NCBI GenBank assembly: GCA_964611585.1
Contig: CAZTAK010000065.1
Location: 1 to 13,196 of the forward strand
Direction: 5' to 3'
DNA from: CAZTAK01 sp964611585
GTDB lineage: Bacteria > Pseudomonadota > Alphaproteobacteria > SHVP01
Length of the DNA: 13,196 nucleotides
Shown piece by piece: positions 1 through 7,025 of this stretch (position 1 is the stretch's first letter; each line of letters begins with the position of its first letter). Below the pieces are notes generated by a model, which searched no databases, was not told the DNA's origin, and saw nothing but the letters and a program-made list of their open reading frames with translations. A program made the translations under genes and the position numbers.

Positions 1-1
1 T

Positions 2-1726
2 CCGCGGCGCTGGACCTTTGAAATCGAGGAACGCATCGACGCCGAAGGCCAGGTGGTGCACCCGCTGCACGAGCCCCAGGCCCGCAGCGTGCTCGACTCC
101 CTGAAGACCCGTGGTTTCGAGGCGATCGCCGTTTCGTTTCTCTGGTCGGTCGCCAACAGCGCCCACGAGCTTGCCATCGGACGCCTGCTGGACGAAATTC
201 TGCCCGGCGTCCCCTACACCCTTTCCCATCAGCTTATCCCGATCGTGCGCGAGTATCGCCGCGCCAGCGCCACCGCCATCGACGCCTCGCTCAAGCCGCT
301 TATGCAGCATCACCTGAGCGAGATGGAGGAGGATTTGCGCGCCGCCGGATTCGGCGGCGAAACCCTCGTCAGTACTTCGGTCGGCGGGTGCCAGCATGTG
401 GGCGAGCTGGTTGAGCGCCCCATTCACATGCTGAAATCCGGCCCGGCGATGGCGCCGGTTGCGAGCAAGGCCTACGGCACCATCGAGCATTTGGGCGGCG
501 ACGTCATTGTCTGCGATGCCGGGGGCACGACCTTCGACGTCGGGCTGGTGCGCGATGGCGGACTGGTCTACACGCGCGACAGCTGGATCGGCCCGCAATG
601 GCTTGGGCACCTTGTCGCCATGTCGACGGTGGATGTGCGGAGCGTCGGCGCTGGTGGCGGCTCGATCGCCTGGATCGATCTCGGCGGATTGCTGCGCGTC
701 GGCCCGCAAAGCGCCGGCGCCAACCCGGGCCCGGCCTGTTACGGCCATGGCGGCGAACAACCGACCGTGACCGACGCCGCGGTCGTTCTCGGCTATATCG
801 ATCCCGCTTATTTTCTTGGCGGCCGCATGACGCTCGACGTCGCTGCGGCGCGGCGCGTGATCGAAAAAATTGCCGCGCAACTCGGCAAATCGGCGGAGCA
901 GGCAGCAGCCGATATTCTAACCGTCACCAACGAGCTGATGATCAAGGCGATTCACGAAATTACCGTAAGTGAAGGCCTTAACCCGCGTGAAAGCGTCATT
1001 GTCGCGGGCGGCGGGGCGGCCGGGCTCAATATCCTTCCGATCGCCGGTGAACTCGGATGCGAAACGGTCATTCTGCCCAAGACGGCGAGTGCGCTTTCGG
1101 CCTGCGGCATGCAGTTTTCGGACATCATGAGCGAGAAGACCATCAGCCGCGTTACGCTCTCGGGGCGATTCGATTTCAAGGGCGTGAATGCCGCCCTCAC
1201 CCAGATCGACGACGAGCTCGAGCGTTTCCGCAAAGCCTTGCCGGGCGGGGGCAGTGCCGACTACCGCAAGAAGTATTTCGTCGAGGCGCGCTATCAAGCC
1301 CAGGTTTGGGAGCTCGATACGCCGTTGCCGGTAACACGCTTTCAGGACGAGGGTGACGTGAACGCGCTGATTGAGGCGTTCCACACCGTTCATGACCGCG
1401 TCTACGCCGTGCGCGATGAGGGCAGCCAGGTGGAATGCGTCAACTGGAAGGGCCGGCTCTCGGTTCAGCTCGGCGGCGCAGTTGTGACCGGGACGGCCGG
1501 CAACCTCACGTCCCACACGCCACCGGCACAGATCGTACGCACGGCCTACTTCGCCGGCGGCGGCGAGAAGGAAATTGCGGTCTATCGCGGCCACGAACTG
1601 AACCCCGGTGGCCTGATCGCCGGGCCAGCCATCATCGAGGAACCAACGATGACCATTGTCGTCTATCCCGGCACCCAAGCTGCCGTCAGCGATGCCGGAA
1701 ACTACGTGCTGAACAATCAGGCGTAA
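2..1726 (+). CDS. hyuA: Hydantoinase/oxoprolinase-type ATPase subunit A (HyuA), 5' end missing
   Basis: Subunit A of the HyuA/HyuB family, the ATP-using subunit of N-methylhydantoinase, 5-oxoprolinase and acetone-carboxylase-like enzymes. The frame is open to the left edge (the first codons read PRRWTFEIEERIDAEGQ, typical of the family upstream of the first in-window GTG at 53), so the gene starts outside the window. 574 codons are present; full-length members have roughly 680-720, so about 110-140 N-terminal residues, including the first phosphate motif, are missing. Visible ASKHA-fold marks are DAGGTTFDVG (phosphate-2 type, about nt 515-544), SVGAGGGSIAWID (about nt 644-682), the VGPQSAGANPGPACYG block, PTVTDA, and the glycine-rich VAGGGAAGLN near nt 1001-1030. 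The stop is followed 15 nt later by hyuB. The exact substrate cannot be read from sequence. Family assignment is very secure. Confidence 0.95.
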   Translation, partial: PRRWTFEIEERIDAEGQVVHPLHEPQARSVLDSLKTRGFEAIAVSFLWSVANSAHELAIGRLLDEILPGVPYTLSHQLIPIVREYRRASATAIDASLKPLMQHHLSEMEEDLRAAGFGGETLVSTSVGGCQHVGELVERPIHMLKSGPAMAPVASKAYGTIEHLGGDVIVCDAGGTTFDVGLVRDGGLVYTRDSWIGPQWLGHLVAMSTVDVRSVGAGGGSIAWIDLGGLLRVGPQSAGANPGPACYGHGGEQPTVTDAAVVLGYIDPAYFLGGRMTLDVAAARRVIEKIAAQLGKSAEQAAADILTVTNELMIKAIHEITVSEGLNPRESVIVAGGGAAGLNILPIAGELGCETVILPKTASALSACGMQFSDIMSEKTISRVTLSGRFDFKGVNAALTQIDDELERFRKALPGGGSADYRKKYFVEARYQAQVWELDTPLPVTRFQDEGDVNALIEAFHTVHDRVYAVRDEGSQVECVNWKGRLSVQLGGAVVTGTAGNLTSHTPPAQIVRTAYFAGGGEKEIAVYRGHELNPGGLIAGPAIIEEPTMTIVVYPGTQAAVSDAGNYVLNNQA

Positions 1727-1741
1727 GGCGAGGAGAAACCG

Positions 1742-3553
1742 ATGACAACGCAATCGCAACCGGCCGCGCTTGATCCCGTTCTGACCACGATCATTGCGAA
1801 TCGGCTCGACGGAATTGTCCGTGAAATGACCAATACGTTGCTCAAGGCGGCGCGCTCGGCGGTCATATCCAGCGCGCGGGATTTCTCGTGCTGCATTGTC
1901 ACGGGCGACAGCCGCTTGCTGGCCTCGGCCGAAGGGCTGCCGGTGCATATTTTCGGCTGCCATCTGCAAGCCGCCCGGTTGGCGGAGTTCCATGCCGGCG
2001 ATATCCGCGAGGGCGACGCCTATCTCGACAACGATCCCTATGGCGGCAATACGCACGCTGCCGACCATACCTTCATGGTGCCGGTCTTTTTCGAAGGCGA
2101 GCACCTCTTTACCGCTTGTACCAAGGCGCACATGGCCGACATCGGCAACAGCATTCCGTCGAGCTACTATGCCGCGGCGGCCGACCAGTACGCCGAAGGG
2201 GCGTTGATCTTCCCCGGCGTCCGCGTTCAGCGCGACTACAAGAATGTCGAAGACATCGTGCGCATGTGCCGCGCCCGCATCCGCGTGCCCGACCAGTGGT
2301 ACGGAGACTTCCTCGCCGGCCTCGGATCGGCGCGCATCGCGGAACGGCGCCTGAAGGCATTCTGCCAGAAGTATGGCAAGGAAACGGTGAAACGTTTTAT
2401 CGGAGACTGGATGGATTATTCCGAGCGCCGCATGGTGCAGTCCATCCGTGCCCTGCCCAAAGCCCACCTCGTCAATACCGGCCGCACCGACCCGCTCGAA
2501 GGCATCCTGCCGGATGGGCTGGAACTCAAGGTGGTGCTCGAGGTGGACCCCGACGCGGCCATGATTCACGTCGATCTCACTGACAATCCGCCGAGCGTCG
2601 ATTGCGGTCTCAATTCATCGGAGGCCTCGACGACCAGCGCCGTGATGGGTGCGATCTTCAACAGCCTCGAGAGCGACCTCCCGCGCAACGCCGGGTCGTT
2701 CCGCCGCATTACCTTCAAGTTTGCCGAGGACAGCGTCGTCGGCGCACCGAAATTTCCGCACAGTTGCTCGCTCTCCACCACCAACGTTGCCGAGCGCCTG
2801 GTCAACATCACGCAGAGCGCGTTCGCACAGATCGGCGAGGGCCACGGACTGGCGCAGGGCGGCACCGGTCTCGGCGCCGGCATGGCGGTCCTCTCGGGCA
2901 AGGACCATCGCCACGGCGACGCCCGTTATGTGAACCGCCTGATGCTGTCCACCAATGGCGGTCCCGCCGGCCCCGAGGCCGATGGCTGGGTCAACTACGC
3001 GATCCCGGTGATCGCCGGGCTCATGTACCGCGACTCGGTCGAAGTGGATGAACTGAAACATCCCTTCCGCGTCGAGTCCCTGGGGCTGGTGCCGGATTCC
3101 GCAGGCGCGGGCCGCTATCGCGGCGCCCCGAGCCAGCAGGTGACCTATACCCCGCTCGAAAACGACGTTACCGCGATCATTCCCTGCGACGGCCAGGTGG
3201 CCGCGCCGCGCGGTGTGCTCGGCGGCGAGGACGGCACCCCCGGCTCGACCTGGATTATCGGTACCAATGGTGACGAAACGAAACTGCCCAACTTCGTAAA
3301 CATGGTCGTTCGCAAGGGCCAGACCGTGCGCGGGCAGGATTCGAGCGGCGCCGGTTATGGCGACCCGACCAGGCGCGATCCGGCCCGGGTTCTGCGCGAC
3401 GTTCTCGAGGGGTGGAAAAGCCGCAACAAGGCGGCCCGCACCTACGGCGTCCTGTTTAGCGGCAAGATCGACGACGAGACGCTGGCCGTCGACGAGGCCG
3501 CCACTACCGCCCACCGGTCCGAGATTGAAGCCGCGCGCGCAGCCGGAGGATAA
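1742..3553 (+). CDS. hyuB: Hydantoinase/oxoprolinase-type subunit B (HyuB)
   Basis: Complete 603-residue B subunit, the partner of HyuA. In this family the B subunit carries the metal site and does the hydrolysis or carboxylation step on the phosphorylated substrate. The start ATG has AGGAG at 1731-1735, six bases upstream. The family block NDPYGGNTHAADH lies at residues 97-109 and AHMADIG at 129-135. H105, D108 and H130 have the H-x2-D-x21-H spacing of the manganese ligands I recall for the acetone carboxylase alpha subunit (H150/D153/H175), so the metal site looks intact. The conserved ERLVN, QGGTG and NGGPAGP blocks follow, and the C-terminus has the usual GAGYGDP...RDPARVLRDVLEG tail. Length is normal (family about 520-600). 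No small acetone-carboxylase gamma subunit follows, so a hydantoinase, 5-oxoprolinase or lactamase role is more likely than acetone carboxylation. Co-transcribed with hyuA. Confidence 0.94.
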   Translation: MTTQSQPAALDPVLTTIIANRLDGIVREMTNTLLKAARSAVISSARDFSCCIVTGDSRLLASAEGLPVHIFGCHLQAARLAEFHAGDIREGDAYLDNDPYGGNTHAADHTFMVPVFFEGEHLFTACTKAHMADIGNSIPSSYYAAAADQYAEGALIFPGVRVQRDYKNVEDIVRMCRARIRVPDQWYGDFLAGLGSARIAERRLKAFCQKYGKETVKRFIGDWMDYSERRMVQSIRALPKAHLVNTGRTDPLEGILPDGLELKVVLEVDPDAAMIHVDLTDNPPSVDCGLNSSEASTTSAVMGAIFNSLESDLPRNAGSFRRITFKFAEDSVVGAPKFPHSCSLSTTNVAERLVNITQSAFAQIGEGHGLAQGGTGLGAGMAVLSGKDHRHGDARYVNRLMLSTNGGPAGPEADGWVNYAIPVIAGLMYRDSVEVDELKHPFRVESLGLVPDSAGAGRYRGAPSQQVTYTPLENDVTAIIPCDGQVAAPRGVLGGEDGTPGSTWIIGTNGDETKLPNFVNMVVRKGQTVRGQDSSGAGYGDPTRRDPARVLRDVLEGWKSRNKAARTYGVLFSGKIDDETLAVDEAATTAHRSEIEAARAAGG

Positions 3554-3669
3554 GCGCCGCGACAGCGGAACGGGCCGGCATTGATGGGGCCGTCGTGGGA
3601 TATGCCGCCCGGAGGACGATCGTTCTTCAAGCATGGCCCGGCGGAACATGGTTGGAGGTCTTCCAAACT

Positions 3670-3708
3670 GGGTGCCGGCCTTCATATCCAGCGAGACGCC
3701 CTTTTTTT
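3670..3708 (+). terminator. Weak possible terminator after hyuB
   Basis: GGGTG (3670-3674) can pair with CGCCC (3697-3701, one G-U pair) just before a run of seven T (3702-3708). The loop is long (22 nt) and the stem only 5 bp, so it is at best a weak intrinsic terminator for the hyuAB transcript. The T-run is also part of the tandem repeat described separately and may have another role. Confidence 0.2.
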
Positions 3709-3725
3709 CTGGCGAGACACCCTTT
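3691..3725. repeat. Tandem 14-bp direct repeat, period 21, upstream of the HU gene
   Basis: GCGAGACGCCCTTT (3691-3704) and GCGAGACACCCTTT (3712-3725) match at 13 of 14 positions and are offset by 21 bases, two helical turns, so both copies face the same side of the DNA. The second copy runs into the -35 element of the HU candidate promoter. This arrangement is typical of a pair of activator or repressor sites, but no protein can be named. Confidence 0.45.
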
Positions 3726-3753
3726 GACCTTTCCGACAGGTACGTCGTATCAA
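3724..3753 (+). promoter_or_regulatory. Candidate promoter of the HU gene
   Basis: TTGACC (3724-3729, 5 of 6 to the sigma-70 -35) and TATCAA (3748-3753, 4 of 6 to the -10) are separated by 18 bases. Transcription would begin near 3760, giving a leader of about 30 bases to the HU start at 3791. The position in an otherwise empty 237-base gap fits. Confidence 0.5.
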
Positions 3754-3790
3754 GGGTTTTGATCCCCACCAGACAGAAAGAACCTTTGCG

Positions 3791-4147
3791 ATGGCCAAAA
3801 AATCCTCAAAGAAATCAAAAATGTCTCGAGCGACCAGAAAGCCAGCAGTCCGTTACAAAGCCACGCCAGCGGGCACCAGAGACCGCCAGCACCTGATCAA
3901 CGTCATCCAGTCCGGAACAGGGTGCACGTCGGCAGCCGCCCGGGAAACACTGACCGCGGTCATCGGCACCATCACGGCTTCGCTGAAGAAGAACCAGCGG
4001 GTTCTCTTGGCGGGATTCGGCTCATTCACCGTTGCGAAACGTGCGGCCCGCGACGGTGTGAACCCTCGGACCGGAGAGGCCATCAAGATCAAGGCATCCA
4101 AATCGGTGCGCTTGAAGGCAAGCCGGACACTGAGAAATTCGGTCTGA
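3791..4147 (+). CDS. HU-family DNA-binding protein with basic N-terminal extension
   Basis: Nucleoid-associated protein of the HU/IHF family, expected to dimerise and bend DNA. At 118 residues it is longer than the usual 90-100. The extra length is about 28 residues at the N-terminus, rich in Lys, Arg and Ser (MAKKSSKKSKMSRATRKP). The HU core follows: helices from about residue 30, the signature GFGSFTVAKRAARDGVNPRTG at about 75-95 with the DNA-intercalating proline at P92, and a C-terminal helix ending RTLRNSV. The gene is monocistronic, with its own candidate promoter and flanking gaps. The ribosome site is weak (AGAAAG at 3775-3780). A second ATG at codon 11 (3821) has no better site, so the longer form is preferred. 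The first codons are more A-rich than neighbouring genes because of the lysine run. It could be a specialised HU or IHF-like paralogue rather than the housekeeping HU. Confidence 0.9.
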   Translation: MAKKSSKKSKMSRATRKPAVRYKATPAGTRDRQHLINVIQSGTGCTSAAARETLTAVIGTITASLKKNQRVLLAGFGSFTVAKRAARDGVNPRTGEAIKIKASKSVRLKASRTLRNSV

Positions 4148-4478
4148 TCGACTGCCGCCCCAATTTTAGGGGCAAACCGTAGCGGCCGGCCGGTAACCAG
4201 CCCGGTTCAACCCCAGCGGCCCGCCAACGGCGCGAAGGTTTCCGGTTGTTGGGGCAAAACCGAGGGGCACGGCGAATCCGCCGAGGGTTTCAGATTGTTC
4301 CGAACCGGGACGGTTCTGCCGGCGCCGTGGGCAGGTTTTGAACGATCTAGTTCTTTGTCTCTTGACTGGACATCGCCCAAGCGTCGCGTGGCGCCCGAAC
4401 GTCGTGTAATGCCCGTACGACCTGTGGCGAGATTTTCCGGCCGGCGCCCCTGCGAACCGGGCATAATATTGCCGTCCA
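4148..4478. other. 331-base gap between HU and the convergent efflux gene; no gene seen
   Basis: No frame here looks coding on either strand. It holds several short perfect inverted repeats: GCCCC-N7-GGGGC (4157-4173), CGGCG-AATC-CGCCG (4270-4283) and GAACCG-GGA-CGGTTC (4302-4316). The first lies 10 bases after the HU stop and could end its transcript, though no T-run follows. GAACGATCTAGTTC (4340-4353) is also roughly dyad-symmetric. The stretch is at the 3' ends of two convergent genes, where such structures often act as transcription stops or are simply remnants. Confidence 0.5.
4157..4173 (+). terminator. Possible hairpin terminator after the HU gene
   Basis: Perfect 5-bp GC stem GCCCC / GGGGC with the 7-base loop AATTTTA, starting 10 bases after the HU stop codon. 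The following bases are CAAACC, not a T-run, so it is a weak intrinsic terminator at best. Confidence 0.25.
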
Positions 4479-5765
4479 TCAAGTAGCGTTTCGGGCGTCG
4501 CCGCGCGGCACCAGCGCCAGTGACAGGAACGCGGCAACGCTGCATCCCGCCACAACATAGGTCATGGGCAGTTGCGTGCCGTCGCGCAACATTCCGGCCA
4601 CCAGAGTTGCGGCCGCCGCCGTCGACATCATCAAGAACCCGTTCAATGACGATGCCGTCCCTGCCCGCTCGGGAAAGGCGTTGATCGCCCCCTGCGACGA
4701 ACTCGGCCAGGTATTGGCAAGCCCGAACAGGATCAGCGCCGCCGGTCCGACGATCGCCACGACCCCGGTTATGCCTGCAAGCGCCAATCCCAGCATGCTC
4801 AGTCCGCCCGCGCAAATGACGATTGAACCTAGTACCACCATGCGGTCACCACCCAGGCGCACGGTAAACCGGCTGGCCACAAACGATCCGAGAAAGTTGA
4901 ACAAGGAGGGAAACAGGACAAACCATCCGTAAAGGTCGGGCCGCACGCCCAGCATCTCGATAAGGACGAACGGCGCACCCGCCATATAGGTAAAGATCGC
5001 GCCCGCACCGAAACCGTTCTGTAATGTAAAGGCGATAAAACGGCGCGAGCGAAGCATTGCCGGATAGGCCGCGAACATATCGCGTAAGCGCGAGCGTATC
5101 GCCGAAGCCGGCGTTGAGTTGGTCTCCTCAAGGCCGATCCAGGTCACAAACAACATCAAGGCACCAAGAGCCGACAAAAACACGAAGATCGATTGCCAAC
5201 CGAAAGCCACCTGCAGGTATCCCCCCAGCACCGGCGCGAAGGCCGGCGCCACGACGATGGCCATGCCGACGTAGGCCATGATTTGGGCGGCGCGGTCGCG
5301 CGAGAAAGAATCGCGCAGGACGGCGCGGCTCACCACCGGACCGGAGCAGGCGCCAAAGGCCTGGACGGCGCGGCCGACGGTCAGCACCTCGATGGAGGAC
5401 GCCAGGAAGCAGATGGCGCTTCCCGCGATGAACACCATTAGACCAAGAAACAGCGCCGGCCGCCGCCCGCGCCGGTCTGCCAGCGGCCCGTAAACCAGCT
5501 GCGCAATGGCGAAAGCGAACATGTAGACGCTAATCGTCATCTGCACTTGCGCGCTGCTGGCGTCGAAATAGGCGGCGATGGCCGGCATCGACGGCGTGTA
5601 GATACTAAGGGTCGAGAAGCCGACGGCCATCAGTCCCAGCATCCACACCACCAACAGGCCGATGTTGGCAGGCACCGCCCGTACCTTGCGGGCGCCTCCT
5701 GAAGGGGGGGACTGCGGCGGCAGGCCGGTCTGGTCCGCCGATCGCGGGACCGCTTCCTTATCCAT
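4479..5765 (-). CDS. MFS multidrug efflux transporter, Bcr/CflA type
   Basis: Inner-membrane major-facilitator drug:proton antiporter, 428 residues. A hydrophilic N-terminal segment of about 30 residues precedes hydrophobic segments in the usual 12-helix pattern. After helix 1 comes YTPSMPAIAAYFD, and the helix 2-3 loop has the MFS motif A, GPLADRRGRR (residues 93-102). The GRAVQAFGACSGPVVSRAVLRD segment is the Bcr/CflA/DHA1 motif around helices 4-5. The start ATG (complement of 5763-5765) has AGG five bases upstream; TM1 is complete from this start. The gene stands alone on the minus strand, convergent with the HU gene. A perfect 9-bp inverted repeat 58 bases upstream of the start is a candidate repressor site. 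The substrate cannot be inferred; Bcr/CflA members export drugs, sulfonamides, bicyclomycin or metabolites. Confidence 0.9.
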   Translation of the reverse strand: MDKEAVPRSADQTGLPPQSPPSGGARKVRAVPANIGLLVVWMLGLMAVGFSTLSIYTPSMPAIAAYFDASSAQVQMTISVYMFAFAIAQLVYGPLADRRGRRPALFLGLMVFIAGSAICFLASSIEVLTVGRAVQAFGACSGPVVSRAVLRDSFSRDRAAQIMAYVGMAIVVAPAFAPVLGGYLQVAFGWQSIFVFLSALGALMLFVTWIGLEETNSTPASAIRSRLRDMFAAYPAMLRSRRFIAFTLQNGFGAGAIFTYMAGAPFVLIEMLGVRPDLYGWFVLFPSLFNFLGSFVASRFTVRLGGDRMVVLGSIVICAGGLSMLGLALAGITGVVAIVGPAALILFGLANTWPSSSQGAINAFPERAGTASSLNGFLMMSTAAAATLVAGMLRDGTQLPMTYVVAGCSVAAFLSLALVPRGDARNAT

Positions 5766-5823
5766 TCACACCTGGTATCCGTTGAAGACCGTGCCGGCGG
5801 GCGGCAGGGAGGAATTCGCGATC

Positions 5824-5849
5824 GACGGTGCCACAAGGTCGGCACCGTC
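5824..5849. promoter_or_regulatory. Perfect inverted repeat (9-8-9) upstream of the efflux gene: candidate operator
   Basis: GACGGTGCC (5824-5832) and GGCACCGTC (5841-5849) are exact inverted repeats with an 8-base spacer, ACAAGGTC. It lies 58-84 bases upstream of the efflux start codon. A 26-bp dyad with 9-bp arms is unlikely by chance and fits the target of a dimeric regulator such as TetR or MarR type; alternatively it is a leader hairpin in the mRNA. No clear -35/-10 pair is visible next to it. Confidence 0.5.
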
Positions 5850-5881
5850 AGCAAACGTTGGTTAGGCCGTGCGAGCCCACA

Positions 5882-6040
5882 TTAATCTAACCCTGCCTTC
5901 GTTGCAGGTCTCCGTCCAAAACTGAACGCCGCCTCCTGGTTGAGGTTGATGAAAACCGTTTGACGAGCCATGTGGCGAAAGACCAATTCGCCTGCGCGCC
6001 CGGCCGCGCAAAGAAGCTGAATAGTTGCTTGGATGTCGAG
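5882..6040 (-). pseudogene. Possible gene remnant (no start, unrecognised)
   Basis: On the minus strand a frame of about 52 codons begins just after an in-frame TAG and ends at TAA (complement of 5882-5884). It has no ATG near its beginning. Its translation has balanced composition (ARQTVFINLNQEAAFSFGRR), unlike the Arg/Ser-rich translations of the overlapping frames. It may be the C-terminal relic of a vanished gene. I do not recognise the family, and chance cannot be excluded. Confidence 0.2.
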
Positions 6041-6433
6041 CTATTCTTGCGTCTCAAGTCCTTACCGGGAAGTTTCTCGACAGGCTCGGCCAGGAGGCGC
6101 CGTTCAACACGGCATAGAAACACGACCGCCCAGGGGTGGGCCGCCGGCATTTCTGGCCGGAATGCCCGCTCCAACCCACCGAGCAGGTTGGCGGGCGGTG
6201 GCGGCGGCGGCGCTGACCGTTGGCGGGCAATCGAGGTCATCGACATCGCTCCCCCGCCCGGCTTGCCTGTAGCTCGATCTCGGCCATGTCGAGCGCCACA
6301 GCCCCCGATTACCCTTGAGGATGGTCGTCGCGTTCAAGGTTGATTCTCAACGAGCCACGCGCGGCGGCTCAATTCCACCCCAGTGACTCGCTTGCGGAGG
6401 GGCTCGCCCGCCGGCGACGATTCTCATATAAGG

Positions 6434-6449
6434 AGATATCGCCATATCT
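6434..6449. promoter_or_regulatory. Inverted repeat AGATAT-N4-ATATCT before the hemerythrin gene
   Basis: AGATAT (6434-6439) and ATATCT (6444-6449) form a perfect 6-bp dyad with spacer CGCC, 21 bases before the start codon. It is A/T-rich within GC-rich surroundings, which favours a protein site, for example for a redox- or NO-responsive repressor. It could also be a small leader hairpin. A second AGGAG (6431-6435) overlaps its left arm. Confidence 0.4.
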
Positions 6450-6470
6450 GCTCGCGAAGGGAGACACCGA

Positions 6471-6914
6471 ATGCAAATAACACAGGCCCTGCTGGGGGAA
6501 CATGGCGTGCTCCATGCTCTCTTCGAACACGTCGAGGCGGGCCTTCCGGGGATGGAGACCCTGGCCGACGTGCAGGGAGCGGGGGCGACGCTGGTTGCGA
6601 CGCTCGGCTCCCACGCCCGCATCGAAAACGAGATCTTGTTTCCCGCTCTGGAACCACATTTGGGATCTGGCGGACCGCTTGCCGTCATGCGCCACGAGCA
6701 CGACGAAATCGAGGGGGCGCTCAAAAATGTCGTCAACGCCACCAGTCACGATACGGCTCTGAGCCAACTGCGCTACGCCCTTCAGGTCACGCGGGATCAT
6801 TTCGCCAAAGAAGAACAAGTGCTGTTCGGAATGGCGCAGCAGGTGCTCGCCGCCGACGAACTCGACCGGCTGGGGGCCCGGTGGGCGGAGACACGACGTG
6901 TTGTGGCGCGATAA
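6471..6914 (+). CDS. Hemerythrin-like (HHE-domain) protein
   Basis: Small cytoplasmic four-helix-bundle protein of 147 residues, predicted to bind a non-heme di-iron centre. Candidate ligands occur in the HHE order: H11/H15 in EHGVLHALFEHVE, H48 and E52 in SHARIENEILFP, H75/H77 in RHEHDEIE, and H110 and E114 in RDHFAKEEQVLF. This is one domain spanning most of the chain. Such proteins bind O2 or NO, store or repair iron, or protect Fe-S clusters; the exact role here is unknown. The start is supported by AGGGAG at 6458-6463, seven bases upstream. It is a single gene, convergent with the ABM-like gene. A dyad lies in its leader. No signal peptide and no fused signalling domain are seen. Confidence 0.9.
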   Translation: MQITQALLGEHGVLHALFEHVEAGLPGMETLADVQGAGATLVATLGSHARIENEILFPALEPHLGSGGPLAVMRHEHDEIEGALKNVVNATSHDTALSQLRYALQVTRDHFAKEEQVLFGMAQQVLAADELDRLGARWAETRRVVAR

Positions 6915-7025
6915 TATTCGCCGGGCAGAGCATCGGGTCGAACGCTGCGCCGAACAACGCGTGCCGTCACAGCGTCGAGCGTCCCGGTTTTAGCCGATGG
7001 CCGCAGTAATTTCGGATTTGCCGGT

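Larger units (their letters stand above)
5766..6470. other. 705-base gap with no convincing gene
   Basis: Open frames of 119 (minus, 5887-6246) and 127 codons (plus, 5960-6343) exist, but their composition is Arg/Pro/Ser-rich, typical of chance frames in GC-rich DNA, and neither resembles a known family. One minus-strand stretch (5882-6040) lacking a start reads like real protein, including GELVFRHMARQTVFINLNQE, and could be the decayed 3' end of a lost gene. The ends of the gap hold the efflux dyad (5824-5849), a wider inverted repeat GGTTAG/CTAACC (5860-5892), and the hemerythrin leader dyad (6434-6449). Confidence 0.5.

Noticed and set aside
917..2569. 550-codon open frame on the minus strand opposite hyuA and hyuB
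   Set aside because: Lies antisense to two clear family genes, has no family resemblance and is His/Arg/Val-rich, as expected for the mirror of GC-biased codons.
2615..3769. 384-codon minus-strand frame opposite hyuB
   Set aside because: Antisense shadow of hyuB with low-complexity composition and no recognisable domain.
4179..4215. GGTTCAACCCC resembling a tRNA T-arm
   Set aside because: No other tRNA arms or acceptor pairing can be drawn nearby.
5960..6343. 127-codon plus-strand frame
   Set aside because: Arg/Pro/Gly-rich translation with no domain, no ribosome site, and an equally long overlapping frame on the other strand.
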